A stretch of DNA of 64,000 nucleotides from Ignelater luminosus (lineage: Eukaryota; Arthropoda; Insecta; Coleoptera; Elateridae): assembly GCA_011009095.1 (NCBI GenBank), contig VTPC01002496.1, positions 1 to 64,000 on the forward strand, read 5' to 3'. Each line of letters begins with the position of its first letter. Position 1 is the stretch's first letter. The translations under genes were made by a program, and so were the position numbers. Under the pieces are notes generated by a model. That model saw nothing but the letters and a program-made list of their open reading frames with translations, was not told where the DNA came from and did no database searches. This document shows, in pieces, positions 47,901-60,600 of this stretch.

Positions 47901-50900
47901 AAGGTCTCTATTGAAATATTACCAGATGAACTTTACGTAGTTTAGCTTTGAGACTGTAGCTAACTTAATGCTATATACTGTATATTAGTTGCTACTATTG
48001 CTACTGTTACTTTTATAAATTCTGCATGACTAGTCAAGTGCACGTTTTTTATCCAAAGCTAATAAAAATTATAAAGAAATTTGATTTTTGACCGCACATT
48101 TAGTGATTTTAAACCACTGTGTGCAGTGGCGTGCATTTTAGGTACAGCAACTAAAATAGTCATATTGGCAGAATATTATGTACAACAAAGAGTTCGCATT
48201 GTTTTCAATTTAGTTTTATCTTCTTACCCAAAAGTATTGTGTTAGGGTTTTTCTATGATTGTAACAAGGCTCATTTGTTAATAATAGTAACAAAAACAAG
48301 ATAATTAGAAAAATCTTACAATACAAAACATAAAACGGAAATTTAGCTTAATTGATCTTAAACGTTGCAACTACAAGAGAAGAATTTCAATTAGTAAAGT
48401 TCTCTTGTTGTTCAATTGTTGATGTTACTCTGGACAACTGAGAATAGAATCTGCTCACAACATACAATTAGTTGCTTAGGCTTTCTTTTTTTCTTGTCTT
48501 TCTGATGATAGTGGACCAAATGTTGAGTTCTTTTAAAAAGTGCTAAGAGGTTTGCTACCACCTTTGCTTTTGAGTTACGCGTAGGAAGCCAGATACTGTC
48601 GTGGATCATAGGAACTTCAGTTTTTAGAGAGTACATGCAATGGTTTGTAATCGTGATACGTATAGACTGCGCATTCTTTGTTTGGACAGTTCTGTTTTGC
48701 GTTTTTACTAGATTTGTATATCGTCTTTGATCTCTGCGATTGGCACTTGGACAGTCCATAAAACATTGTAAATATGTATCTGTACATTTCGTGAATTCCT
48801 ATTGCCTAACTGTCAATTTTTTACTACATTGTTCATAAGTATGTTTAGCTAAACAGATTTCGGTTGTTTAAAAAAGTTAAAACTTTACCTTGAAAAGGGA
48901 CATTGTGATGTATGAAAATTAATGAGTTATCTGATAATACATTTAGGACTTACTCCAGACAAGTAATTAAAAGTCAAACACCATATCCCAGTCGACTTGG
49001 ACAATTTTTTTGGTACTAAAAGTCTAAATTGGCCACTCTTTGATTTAATTTCTAGATTAACAATTTGCCCTGTAAATTGACCCAGATGATGTATAAGTGA
49101 TGATACCTGCCACCCATGCACTTCGCGTAGTGTAAATGGCACAAACAAAGCGAAGCTTCTCCAGACAACTTGAGTCTGAACTTGGTATTGGGAAGATTTC
49201 CCTGGACTTGCACTAAAAAAATGACAAGATATCCAGTCATCATGATGGATAAAATACTTCTACTTGTAAAAACCAATCAACGAAATCATTACGTCATTAG
49301 TGACACATTTCTTAAATGGCTCCTCAAAGCATCATGTAAATTGTTTTGTGAGGCCTTAGTGTTCATTGAACGATAGAAAGGTATTTATATTTACAATTGG
49401 AAACCCTTAATGCATTAAGAATACCCAATTCTGAGAAGTTAAGAAGATGGAGATTGTGGGACGAGGAGAAAAATCGAGATTTAAAGTTTCTTAAACCAGA
49501 ATAACAGATACTAAAGACCATTACGATTTCTAATCTATAGCAAGGCTATTATGGTTAATAGTTCAAGAGTTGTTTGCAAAAATATTGTATTTAATCTGAA
49601 ATTTATTCATAACAAATAAAAGTTTATGTACACATTTATAAACAATGAAAACTGAGAGACTCTTAAGATTTTGAGTTTACGTTTTAGTCATACCATGAAT
49701 TAATTGAGCATCTACGTAAAAGAAGAAACATTCGGTTGATTTTGTTTATGATATAATTCATACCAATTTATAATAATAAAACCACAAATGTTGATGAAGA
49801 CACGAAAGCGAGGCCAGACGTTGAAGAATTAATTTAATCCTTACGTTAATAAAGGAATTTACTATACCCAAATCAAGTGTAGTATTGATGATAATAAAAT
49901 CCAAAGTTCGTTATTTTATCGACAGAATAAATTTTCATAATAAACGTGCTGAATCTTGAAGTTAAAACTCGCAAAAAATCTGTTTCGATGTGTAGGTATA
50001 AATCCATGTCGCATTAATTTACAACAACCTTGTTTAAGGCACAAATTGTTGATAAAACTTTTTTACGATCATATTTGCCATTTACGATGTAATAAAAGTT
50101 AAAATGAATTATTGTCGATTTTACAGCGAGATATTAACATGAGCAAAATTTAAACGTTATTCCTAATATTTTTAGAAATAATGGTATCGTAAAAAAATAA
50201 ATAAGTCAAATGATTAAAATATTTATAAAGGTGGAATTTCTTTTTAGGGTGAAAATAAAAATGGAAAAATTCCTATACAAATTACTTTTCGCTACAACGC
50301 AAAAATTTCACAATATAATTTGAAATATTGACCAATACAGCATTTTTAGCAAATAACAATTTGTAGCAGTATAAATTCAGATTGATAATAATTATAATTA
50401 ATGGTTTAAAGGTTAATAGCTAGGGCTAATGACTGTCGATAAAAGGTCGCTATGTCTGCATTTTTCGCCAACTGTGCCTAAAGTTCTTAATAAATTCCTC
50501 CCTCGATAGCAGCAAAGACATTTTACTAAACTTCATGGCGTATACTATTGTCATTTTTTAAATTTTGTTTATTATTGGATGGGAGAAACCTGTGTGTTTA
50601 TACGAAATCCATTAACCGAATAAATTTATTCACAAATTGAATGAAACACCAAACATTAATCGATTAAAAGTTAACATCCAATTTTCAGCAATTATTACTG
50701 AAGTATGTAATCATGCACATATGTACGTTCACATGTTAAAAATACAAAAGCATGAAAAACGCGCATAGGAAGGCCCGTGAACTGCGTGCTGTTCAAAATA
50801 CAATCAAAATACCGGTGCGACATTAATGACAGCCGTAAAAATGGTAGGGATTGACGTGCATCCCTAACACAATTGACTCTAAAAGTACGGTGCACTATGG

Positions 50901-52700
50901 AATTGAAAATTCAGTTTACACTGAAGCAGAGACGTATTAAAATGAAATTTCTCTTTTATTACCGTCGAGGTTTTTATAAGTTTTAATGAGTTGAGCATTT
51001 TCGTTATTGATGGCATTATAAATTTGAAACAATGTTTTCCTTGAAAGTGTACTTGATTTTAATAAAATTCTTCATGATTAGTCAACATAACCAAATCATT
51101 CGTTTATAAATATAGTAACCTAGTGAAACACGATAATCTAATCTTTATGAGGAAATAAAAATAATTAACCCACATTTACTTGAAACCTTAAATTTGACTT
51201 TTGTATTTCTAAGCAAATAATGCACTCTAGTGGAATATAGTTTTGATAATTTAAGCAAATCATCTTTTATTGCTGCACGATTACAAATAAAATATCTTAT
51301 CAAATTCAGGTTAATCTCTTTGAAACTGAAAATAAAAGTACGTGCAATTGGTGATTAACCTTTACGCTTTGCAGTATGGTGTCAGGTTAAAAAATGGTTG
51401 CAGCTCCGAACAATGAATTAGGTCATGAATCTTTATAAAAATGACAAGATTGATTTTGCTCACAAGGTACAGATGGCCTGAGAATATTATTCGAATACTT
51501 CAAAATTCACTTTGGTATTTGCCCGCTACAAATTAAAATAAAAGCAGTAACACGCAAAGCACGCTGCATACAAGTGAATCTCAGTAGTTGTGCCATTAAA
51601 AACAATTTTGAGTTAATACCATTTTCTTCTGTTATACACAAGTCTTTTAACTATTGTTATTTAAGTCTGGGTATAAGCATAGCATTTTTATCTGCATGTT
51701 AACGTTTTTTAAAAATAGGTTACAAGCGTGACCTTCATGTACTTATACTTATAACAATATAACCTTAATGCTGAAAACTGAAATATGATATGAAATACAA
51801 TAATAAACACTTCTATCAATACTACTCTGTATTTTCGAAATGATGCCTTTAATTTTGAAGGCATCCAAAATTAATTTCATACTAAAGATAATGTAAGCAT
51901 AATAGATTTTTGTTTTTTGTCGAATCTTCTATATTAATTATGAAATCAGTACCAAAGTGAACTATCAATCGCGACATTATATGCTTTAACAATATCAAAT
52001 TCTGAACTATTGCTTTAATAATATTAAAAAAGAGCAGCAACGAGCGTGAGCAAACTTTCAATATGAAGGAAGCGTTCCACAAATTTATCGTTGCATACTG
52101 TTATCGCTGACAGAAAAACTTTGTTATCCGTCTTTTTCGTTTTCTTAGATAGAGATGAAATAAATGCTCCCGTGCAATAACAACCTTTGTCCCTCCCTCA
52201 CTTTTAGAAAGTTTGATTTTGTCAATTACTCTAATTAAATTATACTTTTAAAGAGTCATCTTTCAAGAATTAAGACTTCTTGTACAGCGCTGTCTCAAGA
52301 AATATTCCCAAGTTGGTTTTTATGATGATAAACGAAGACTAATTTTTGTGCTTGTTTCGTTTTATTAAATTTTGCGCTTACATCAGCTGTCTATAAAAGT
52401 TGCTTTTATTGTTTTTAATTATCACTAATAGCGTTATGTATTTAAAATTCTCCTTGTTATTCTAAGTAAAAGTAAGTTGTTCAAAATAAAGGTTGTTTTT
52501 AGTATCTGCGGGAAAAAATTGCTTCTAATTAGGATAATGCGTTATACGTATGTACGACTATGTGTATTGGAGATCTAAATAAATCAGGATAATTTAATTC
52601 TAATGGAATGATGATAATTTAATTACTTTGAAAACAAAATCCACCTATAACAAACCATAAAAGGGATAAAATTTGCATTTAATTAAAAATAAATTATTGA
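47901..52700. other. Non-coding AT-rich stretch
   Basis: No gene can be supported. Open stretches on the minus strand at 48412-48759 and 48927-49276 were examined for piggyBac-like content without a firm match. A short perfect hairpin GATGCCTT/AAGGCATC lies at about 51842-51866. Confidence 0.4.
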
Positions 52701-52710
52701 AATTTATATT

Positions 52711-53150
52711 TTATACTGCGCATTGTAGTTAATGGAATTTTACTGTTTTTGCCTTTTTATGTAACATTACAGTCTAAAAAACATAAAATAAATAATCTAA
52801 CCAAAATACTACTTTGTAATTTAATAGGACAACAATAAACAACAATTTTGCACTTAACCCCTTTAAATAAAAAACACGATACGCTACATGTAGAAGTTGC
52901 TTTGAACATATTAGTTATTTAGTTTGTTTATTTTCTATTTAAAGATAAACAGTCTTGTTTTACATTTTTAATTTGAAACTTATTTTATTTAAATAATAAC
53001 TGTGTAAATCTTATAGCTGGGATTATTAAATATAAATAGTGAACGATAAGATATAAATAAGAATAAAAGCACTCACTTGATAGAACAAAAATACTCACTG
53101 GAGAAAAAGAATACTACTCGTTTATAAAAGTTGATTAGCTTAAGAAAAAT
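52711..53150. repeat. Diverged repeat, copy A
   Basis: Two blocks recur at 55285-55480. The first is GTAGTTAATGGAATTTTACT near 52727 (copy B: GTAGTTGATGGAATTTTTCT). The second is TTGATAGAACAAAAATACTC near 53077, with the following AGAAAAAGAATACT and CGTTTATAAAAGTTGATTAG (copy B differs at a few bases). The spacing between the blocks is about 270 bp longer here than in copy B. Confidence 0.6.
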
Positions 53151-55119
53151 ATTAGAAGCTCAGAAACTGAATGCTACTGATACTTAAACAATCTAAGATT
53201 ACGCAAAAGCAAACAAGTTTTGGTAATATGATAATCCCAAGAAATTATTTACTTTTAATGTAAAAATTTATTTTTTTAGTTTGCCAAACAAGTAAACATT
53301 TAAATTACAATGTGAATTAAAAAATATAAAATCTTAGAACAAGGTTGTTTTTCTAATTTTCTTTTAGAATTTTTAATAGGCTCATAAAAGACTCACCCTA
53401 TAAAATAACGATTTCCTCTAATATCTTTTTATATATTTACCATTATAAAAATTAATTTATGTAGTAGTCATTTCTGTAATTCAACTAAAATTTTCTTTTT
53501 AACTTTTTCTAATTAAAATTCAGTTTTTTAATAGGCATTTTTTCTTCAAAGAAAACATCAAAGCGGTATTTTATTTGATCCGTTTAAATGAAGTTTTATG
53601 AATTTGTCTCGTGCTTGATTTTCGGACTTTGTTGTATGTACATTTATCCTCGTTTACTTGTACTCGTTCCTTGATTGTTTTCGAAATCTACCCTTGCACA
53701 TTTTAAGGTTATTTCTTGGGGAGCAGGTGAACAATAAGAGTGTCAATTATAGGAGGGATACTACATTCAAAACGTTTAAAACCCACAACCCGATTTTCAA
53801 CTGAAACATCTAATCTGTTTGAATTAAATCCTTCGCCTTGACTTAATTTCATTACGAAACCCATATTAGGACGAAATAAAATCAATTAAAAACTTTTTAT
53901 TTATTCGTATTAAATGGGAGATCGTGCTGAAAATATCATCGCTTCACATTATGAATTTCAATGCACCATTATGTATTCTAATATTAGTGTATTAGTACTA
54001 TAATTGATTCAATTTTTGTTTTTAATTAAATATTTCAAGTAAGAATGCTGTACTTGTTTTCTTTTGAGTTATCTTTTATGATTTCACATAGTGGAACTAT
54101 AGTTTTGATCTGCTTCTTCCAGAAGGAGCAGATTTGGAGAATTCGTCTTGAATTTTTTGTGCATACATAACTTGTACCGTTATACATGTAGTATATCTAA
54201 TTTGAACATGTTAAGCGGGAACATTTAAGCTTGCGATGATCTCAATGAACATCAGATTTCAGTTCCATTCAGAAGGTATCCATTCCATATTATGTTAATC
54301 AATAATTTATTTTTTATTGTTCTGTTACACAGATGCACATATCAATACATAAAAACAAAAAAAAAAACGAAATCTTTTAGAGCAATGAACATTGGCCATA
54401 AATTAAGAAAAAGAAATTATTTTGTAAAACATCCAGACTGACCAATATACAAATCTAGTCCTCAGGAGTTCCAGTTTGTTATACACTCGAAATCTAGTAG
54501 ACTAAAACTGGAAAATGAGCTGGACATTCTATTCAACTAATCCATCTATTTGATATTATTTAGTTTCAGTAGGCCTTGCAGAACATTTTGAAGCAAATGA
54601 GCTCTGTTGAAAGTGTAGATTGGATCAGAGAATGATAATTTTACTTTCTTCTTCCTAAAAAAATTAATTTTCATTTAATATTAAATTATAAATTTTGATT
54701 ACGATAATACTACTAGAGTCGTAGTAGACGAGTGGTCAAATCAAAAATCGTCTATTAGAGGCAGCTGATTATGGAGAGATTGAAGAAAGATAGAGAGTGT
54801 AAACAAATAAAAAGGGCCAATCGCCTAATTGGCTGCATGCTTTGCTTCTATTTATGATTATATTTACTAAACAATGAAAACAAAAACTTTATTACACACT
54901 TAAGTCAAAACTTCAAAACTTGTATTTATATTTTGATTAAAATACAAAGAGTCAATGAACACATTTGAAGGCAAAAGTATAATTTCTTATAATAAAGCCG
55001 AACTTGCAAGTACATGCGACTCGTTATTGTTGAGATATGTTTACGAAATTTAAATAGGTATGCAAAAATAATTATATTCAAGGTGAAATTTGTCACTAAA
55101 ATACCAGACTACTTACTAT

Positions 55120-55702
55120 TTGTTGGTTCTGGTATAATTATTTTAGTCGCCACGAAAACTTTTCTATTTATTTTTCATATAGTTATCTATCTCAGATGAA
55201 AAAACTTATATCTACTGGATATTATTAATAGTATTCAAGAGTTGTGTGATATCCTCTCTATGTTAACTCAAGTGTGAGATATATTTTACACTACCTATTG
55301 TAGTTGATGGAATTTTTCTATATTTACCTATAAAGCAATAGGACGTTTAAAAAAGCTTTCCAAACGCACCAGCTTGTTGATAGAACAAGAATACTCACTA
55401 AAGAAAAAGAATACTGCTTCTTTGAAAATAGTTAGTTGGCTTATTCTCGTTTATAAAAGTTGATTGGCTTAACATTGACGTAGATTTATCCAAAAAATTT
55501 TATTGATAAAGTGGACTTAAAGTTGAAAATAACAATTAGGCTGTTTTATTGTTTCTGGTATGAATATTGTAGCCGTTACGGAATTTTTTCTATTTATTAT
55601 TTACTTATTATTATTTTCTATCGTAGATGAAAAACCACGAGATGCTACTCGATAGTATGAATAGTAATCAAGAGCTGTTTCCATGTCAACTCAAGTGTGA
55701 CT
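55120..55702 (+). repeat. Diverged direct repeats with a period of about 425 bp, enclosing repeat copy B
   Basis: The segment 55120-55282 (TTCTGGTATAATTATTTTAG ... AACTCAAGTGTGAGA) recurs at 55545-55702 (TTCTGGTATGAATATTGTAG ... AACTCAAGTGTGACT). Copy B of the 52.7 kb repeat lies between them. The family is unknown; no coding motif is seen. Confidence 0.6.
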
Positions 55703-57067
55703 GTTTAGCAAGATGCATAAAATTTCCTTTATATTTCTCTTAGTACCATTAATATGAAGATCTAAAATACTTGGGTTACGAAACAAAGTTATACATTATT
55801 GCCACACCTCACATGTCGGAAAAAATTGTTAGTCAATCTTGAGCATGACAATATTAATTCAAATTGATGGCTTACCGTTTTATTTCGTTACTAAGAACAA
55901 GATTTTTGCAAATTAATATAAAGTTTTAATTTTTTCAAATATTGTAAGTTAGTTACCGTTAACGTAAACAAGCATGTTTTAAACTACTTCAATTACATAT
56001 CTACTATGAACTCCAAAAACTTATAGCTTAAGAAATCCTAGTATCTATTTAATATTAAGCCCGAAAGTATTATATCGTGTAACTGAAACATTCAAATAAT
56101 CAACCAGAATATCTAAAAAGTAGTTCTAAAAGAAATAATAAACTTTTTTATATCACAATAAAACAGATTAAAAGTTGTTTCGTATAACAATTGTGATCCA
56201 GAAATCTCGGAAGAAAAATTAAATAAAAAAGACCAAATCCACAATTTGCTATATAGTAGTCATTGATTAACCATGGAGAAAAGAGAACAACTAATATAAA
56301 ATAAAAAGCGGGAATGAGCGGAATGAGAGCAGAACAGAAAGGACTTTGTAGAAATCATAAGGAAAATAAACAGAAAAAGATGAAATTTTTTGTGTAAATA
56401 GACTAAAGTAGTTGAAATAAAGGGACATACTTAAGAAGAACGAAAGCTACAGCAGCAATCAATTACACAGAGTAGTGAATAAAACTGCCAGAAGAAAGAT
56501 AATGCGTTTCGATGCCGAGAACAGAACGGATTCAGTTAATTTTCTTTTATTCAGAAAACTGAAGTGGATTACTAAACTCTAACGGATGAGCTGTGTTATT
56601 ATATATAAACAGAATTATACTTCTCACAGAGCTTCTTAATTTCTATACCACGCACTTAATTGCTTTCTTGCAGTTAAATCGATCTAAAACACCTAGCAGG
56701 GTTGTCTTTGTGGAATTGATATAAATAAATATACCAACATCTGCAACATTACAATTGCTTAAATGTACTAAACTTGAAATTATATTACTTTAAAGACATT
56801 ACCTAACAAAATGATTATTCAATATTACGTTTCATGCAGATTTTCATAAAATTCTAACCGAAAGGTTATTTTGCAATAAATAATAAAATAAATATCTTCA
56901 ACTACTGATTACTTTTCAATAAAGGAAATTAGCTCAACATTTTTGTATTTGATACAGTAACATTATAATATACACAAGTGCAACAAATGACAAGCACTTA
57001 ACGCCATTGACGTAAAGACGTACTCTAACAGTAACGAGTAGTGTTTAAAAATGTTGGGAGGTAGTAA

Positions 57068-57690
57068 CTAACAATTTATGTAATCTTTTTTGAATCGAAC
57101 TAGCAGCTTTCCAACATTTCTGAAAACTGTATTTTTGGAATTCTTAGTTCTGTTTTGACGTTGGCATTTAGTTATTTTGGCGTTCCAGCTGTCTTTCAAC
57201 GGTTTGAATGCAGACAAGTCAAGCGGCTGCAACAAATGTGATGTGTGGAGTGGTAACTTTAAAATGATAATGTTTTCTCTAACTTTTTCTGTGCCCATCA
57301 TACACAAGAAAACGGTCCGATCAGGTCTAAAAGAATTATAGTTTCTTGAAATCAATTATGGAATATACTGGTTTCCATCCAAGTATTCCAAATGTTTTTC
57401 CCAGCAGCATAGTCCAAGAAGGTTCTCCTTGAGCACCCACACTCTTCTTTTTAGAAGGTCCTAAACTCATACTTGTTTCATCAGGATTTCAATTTCTATT
57501 AGGCTCATTTCTTACGCCTAATTAATTTAATGTGTTTTCCAATAATATGAAAATATTATAAAAATATCCATGGTAGCTTTCATTGACAATTCGACATTCT
57601 GAGGCTTCCTAAGATAAATCTTCTTACTTCATTTCGAGTGAGACCAAAGCCCAAAGTTTCTTAAGCCATTTGCTAAATGTTGCTAATCGT
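57068..57690 (-). pseudogene. pogo/Tigger-type (DDE_1) transposase pseudogene
   Basis: The minus strand gives, in order but in different frames, TLGFGLTRNEVRRFILGS (57660-57605), NPDETSMSLGPSKKKSVGA (57490-57430) and NIIILKLPLHTSHLLQPLDL then SAFKPLKDSW (57275-57185). These match the region before the catalytic core, the first catalytic Asp (DETSFSL.PS) and the KLP.HTSHLLQPLD motif with the last Asp of jerky/Tigger-like proteins. The part with the central catalytic motif is damaged, and stops and frameshifts are numerous. The CENP-B-like DNA-binding part was not found and the ends are not visible. Such genes are sometimes domesticated in animals, but this copy is clearly dead. Confidence 0.75.
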
Positions 57691-57699
57691 GCAGAGTTA

Positions 57700-60600
57700 G
57701 AGCAGTAGGTTTTCTAGACGAGTTACTTCTTTCACCATACCTACCCTTTATGTGCTCTGTTATCGTCAAAAGAAGAATGTTGTACACACTCTACTAGTAT
57801 TTTAACAGTTTTATAAAATAGTAATAATTAAAAACGAGTGAGATATACTTAGAAAAATAACAAAAAATATAGTGAGACCTCACCATGTAAAATTGCTGGG
57901 TTTTACTAGCAACAACTGTTATACACGCTCTACTATAGATTATTTTCAATAATCTCTGTTACATTTCGATTGGGAAAAATTAAGAAAATATTCATAGTAT
58001 ACTTACCTCACCTTACCGTACCACAAGATAACAGATGATCTGTAGAGTGGTTTGTTCACATTGTTACTGTGAGACTCTAAGATTAAGCGTGAAGTTGTTT
58101 TACCTATCAAATAAATTTAAACTAAGCCATGAATAAAAATTGTTTTTCTTGACATCTTTGTAATTCTCAAATTAAATGATTTCTTTGGTTATCTTCCTAT
58201 TTTCCTACTTTAATAAGAAGGAAACACCGAAGAAAGCCTCACTTACTATCTCTATAAATATTATTATTACGTAAGGTCAACTCAAAATCTTATTATTTGT
58301 AGAGCTTTCGATAACTTAAAATCGTCTTATTTAAAGCACATACGATATGTAAGAATATGTACACAATAATTTCGTCCTTGGGTAGTATTTAGAAAAAATC
58401 CTTAAACATGGAGAACACAATATGGCAATAACTCCCTTTCATCCATAAACCCAGTTTTGATTGTATGACATAATTGAAACTCAATAAGTACCAGACAGTG
58501 ACATCAGGAAAAACAGTCCAAAAAAGCTGCTTGGCTCTTAATGTCCGACTGACCAAAATTGAATCTGGTTCCATAGGCATGCATCTGGGGTAGGTAAGGT
58601 GGAGTGTTTAAGAGATATTAAGACGACATTTACAAAAATTGTGCAAATCACTATGATCAGTCTCTTTTGATTTGTTTTTTCACTTTCTCTAGAGTCTTTT
58701 TGTTTACATCTCCAAAATGCAAAGTTGATTTTTAGAGTTTTGTTTGTTTTTCTATCGTAAGTATCTAGAAAGTGTGTTTGACGTTTTATAGCACCAAGCT
58801 TGAGCATTTTGTTCTCAAGCAACGTCATTTTCAGAGTCAAAAAATAAAATGCAAAACACTTATTAAAACAGAATAATATTAATCGTTGCTGTGCGTATTG
58901 AATGACGATTAGATTACCATAACAGCCATTTTCTTTATGTACTTTTCTGTTGATAATGATATAATTTGAGTTTGGAATGTTAAATAATAAAGTAACTCGT
59001 GGAGTTATTTCTTTTATTGTGTCTGGATATTAGTCGGTCTCACCCAACAGTAATAAGCTAAAATACTTTCATTCGTTAACTTCGCTCAGTTTTTCCATCT
59101 TTTCATAAACTCGGTATTTGTTTTTCTTTCTCTTACCTAAAAGAAAGCAAATTGTATTAGACGAAGAATGTTTTTATTACAGATAAACAGTCATTATTTT
59201 CCCAATCTTCAATATAATATTTTCTCAACACATCCTGTATATAAGTTGCCTATTTTAAATACAGAAAATAGTAAATGCTCGTTCTCTTTTGTTTTATTGT
59301 GTGGCGTTTTTCATATATCTTGTTTACTGTCGCATAAAAAAATATTTAAGCGGACAAAAAGTAATAACAAAATAATAACGAAAAGTTCAAGAAGCACAAT
59401 TCGTTCCGGGCCTTTTTATTAAGCGATGTAATTTTTTCCGGCACTTAAGCGAAATTCTAATTAATAATAGGAATTTATACGGTAGACCGATTTTTAAAAT
59501 TGTTTAAAACGTTTTATTCTTTTTGTAAAATTAAAATTAAGCTTAGGAATATTATTATACAATAATAATATAAAAATATTTTATTGAAGTAAGATTAACC
59601 TAGGGGTTCAGAAGAGTAAAGTTGTTAATAAAACGTAGCACGGTCTCTCAAAGGAGTTTTCACGGCAGATGCGCTTTTAGAGCAATATTCCTTTAATTTT
59701 TCATTTTTTCATTTAAGAACTAAGCGATACGATGGTAGAGGTTAAGTAAAAATTTCCAAAGAAAACTCCTGAATTCACAAAATAGTTGTTTGGAGTTCGC
59801 GGTATAATATGAATAAAGGAAAAGCTTCCAATCCTATCTTCCATAGCGATTTGTCCGTAGTTCCAGTTCGCGCTCCGTAATAATTAATTAGGGTAGTTTA
59901 TAACTTTAAAAACACTTATAGGCGACATCAAAAGATAACGAAAACGTGTTTAGAGATACCAAGATGTCACTCCTATAATGTCAACAACTGAAAAGTTTTT
60001 CTTTCTTATTCTTTTTTACTCCTTCTTCGATTTCGCGATTTCATTTCATTGCCACAAACGCTAAGAAACTGGGCTGTTTAGATTGTCGACTTCTTTACAA
60101 AATTCATAACCAAGCAGTATTATCTCAGTAATTTACAACCAACAATAAATTTTGCATTTGATATATACCAGCTATTAATGATAAGAAAAATTATAATATT
60201 CATGGGGTAATTAAAGCAAAGCTGTTGCATATGCATTACCGTTGTGTTAATGAGTATTTTTATTAACATCCAGACCCTTCAGGACGACAACTCCGCGTGT
60301 GTTCGTCGTATCTACGAATAGCGGTAACTAAAAAATTCAAATTGGTAATCCTACGATCAATCCGCGGAGGAATTCGCTTTGTACGAAATATGCATTACAA
60401 ACTTGGAAATGCAGAAAAGGCTGCACCGACCGCTTTAATCTCCGCTTTGCTTCTCTAACATTAACGAGTGGAGAATATTAAATTTTGTTAAAATCTTTGT
60501 CTTCGTACTGTTAAAATAAAATTAGGTTAACGAGTGACCGTAAAAAAATAAGACACTTATTATGTAAAAGCGGCATGGACTGTTGGAAATTGGACTGAAT

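Noticed and set aside
48412..49276. Possible piggyBac-like transposase remnant on the minus strand
   Set aside because: Some strings (a Cys-containing DCPSANRRDQRRY block and an LPTRNSKAKVV block) resemble piggyBac regions loosely, but their order is wrong and no catalytic motif is convincing.
58389..58840. Two overlapping minus-strand open stretches
   Set aside because: No recognisable domain, start context or splice structure; amino-acid make-up is that of AT-rich non-coding DNA.
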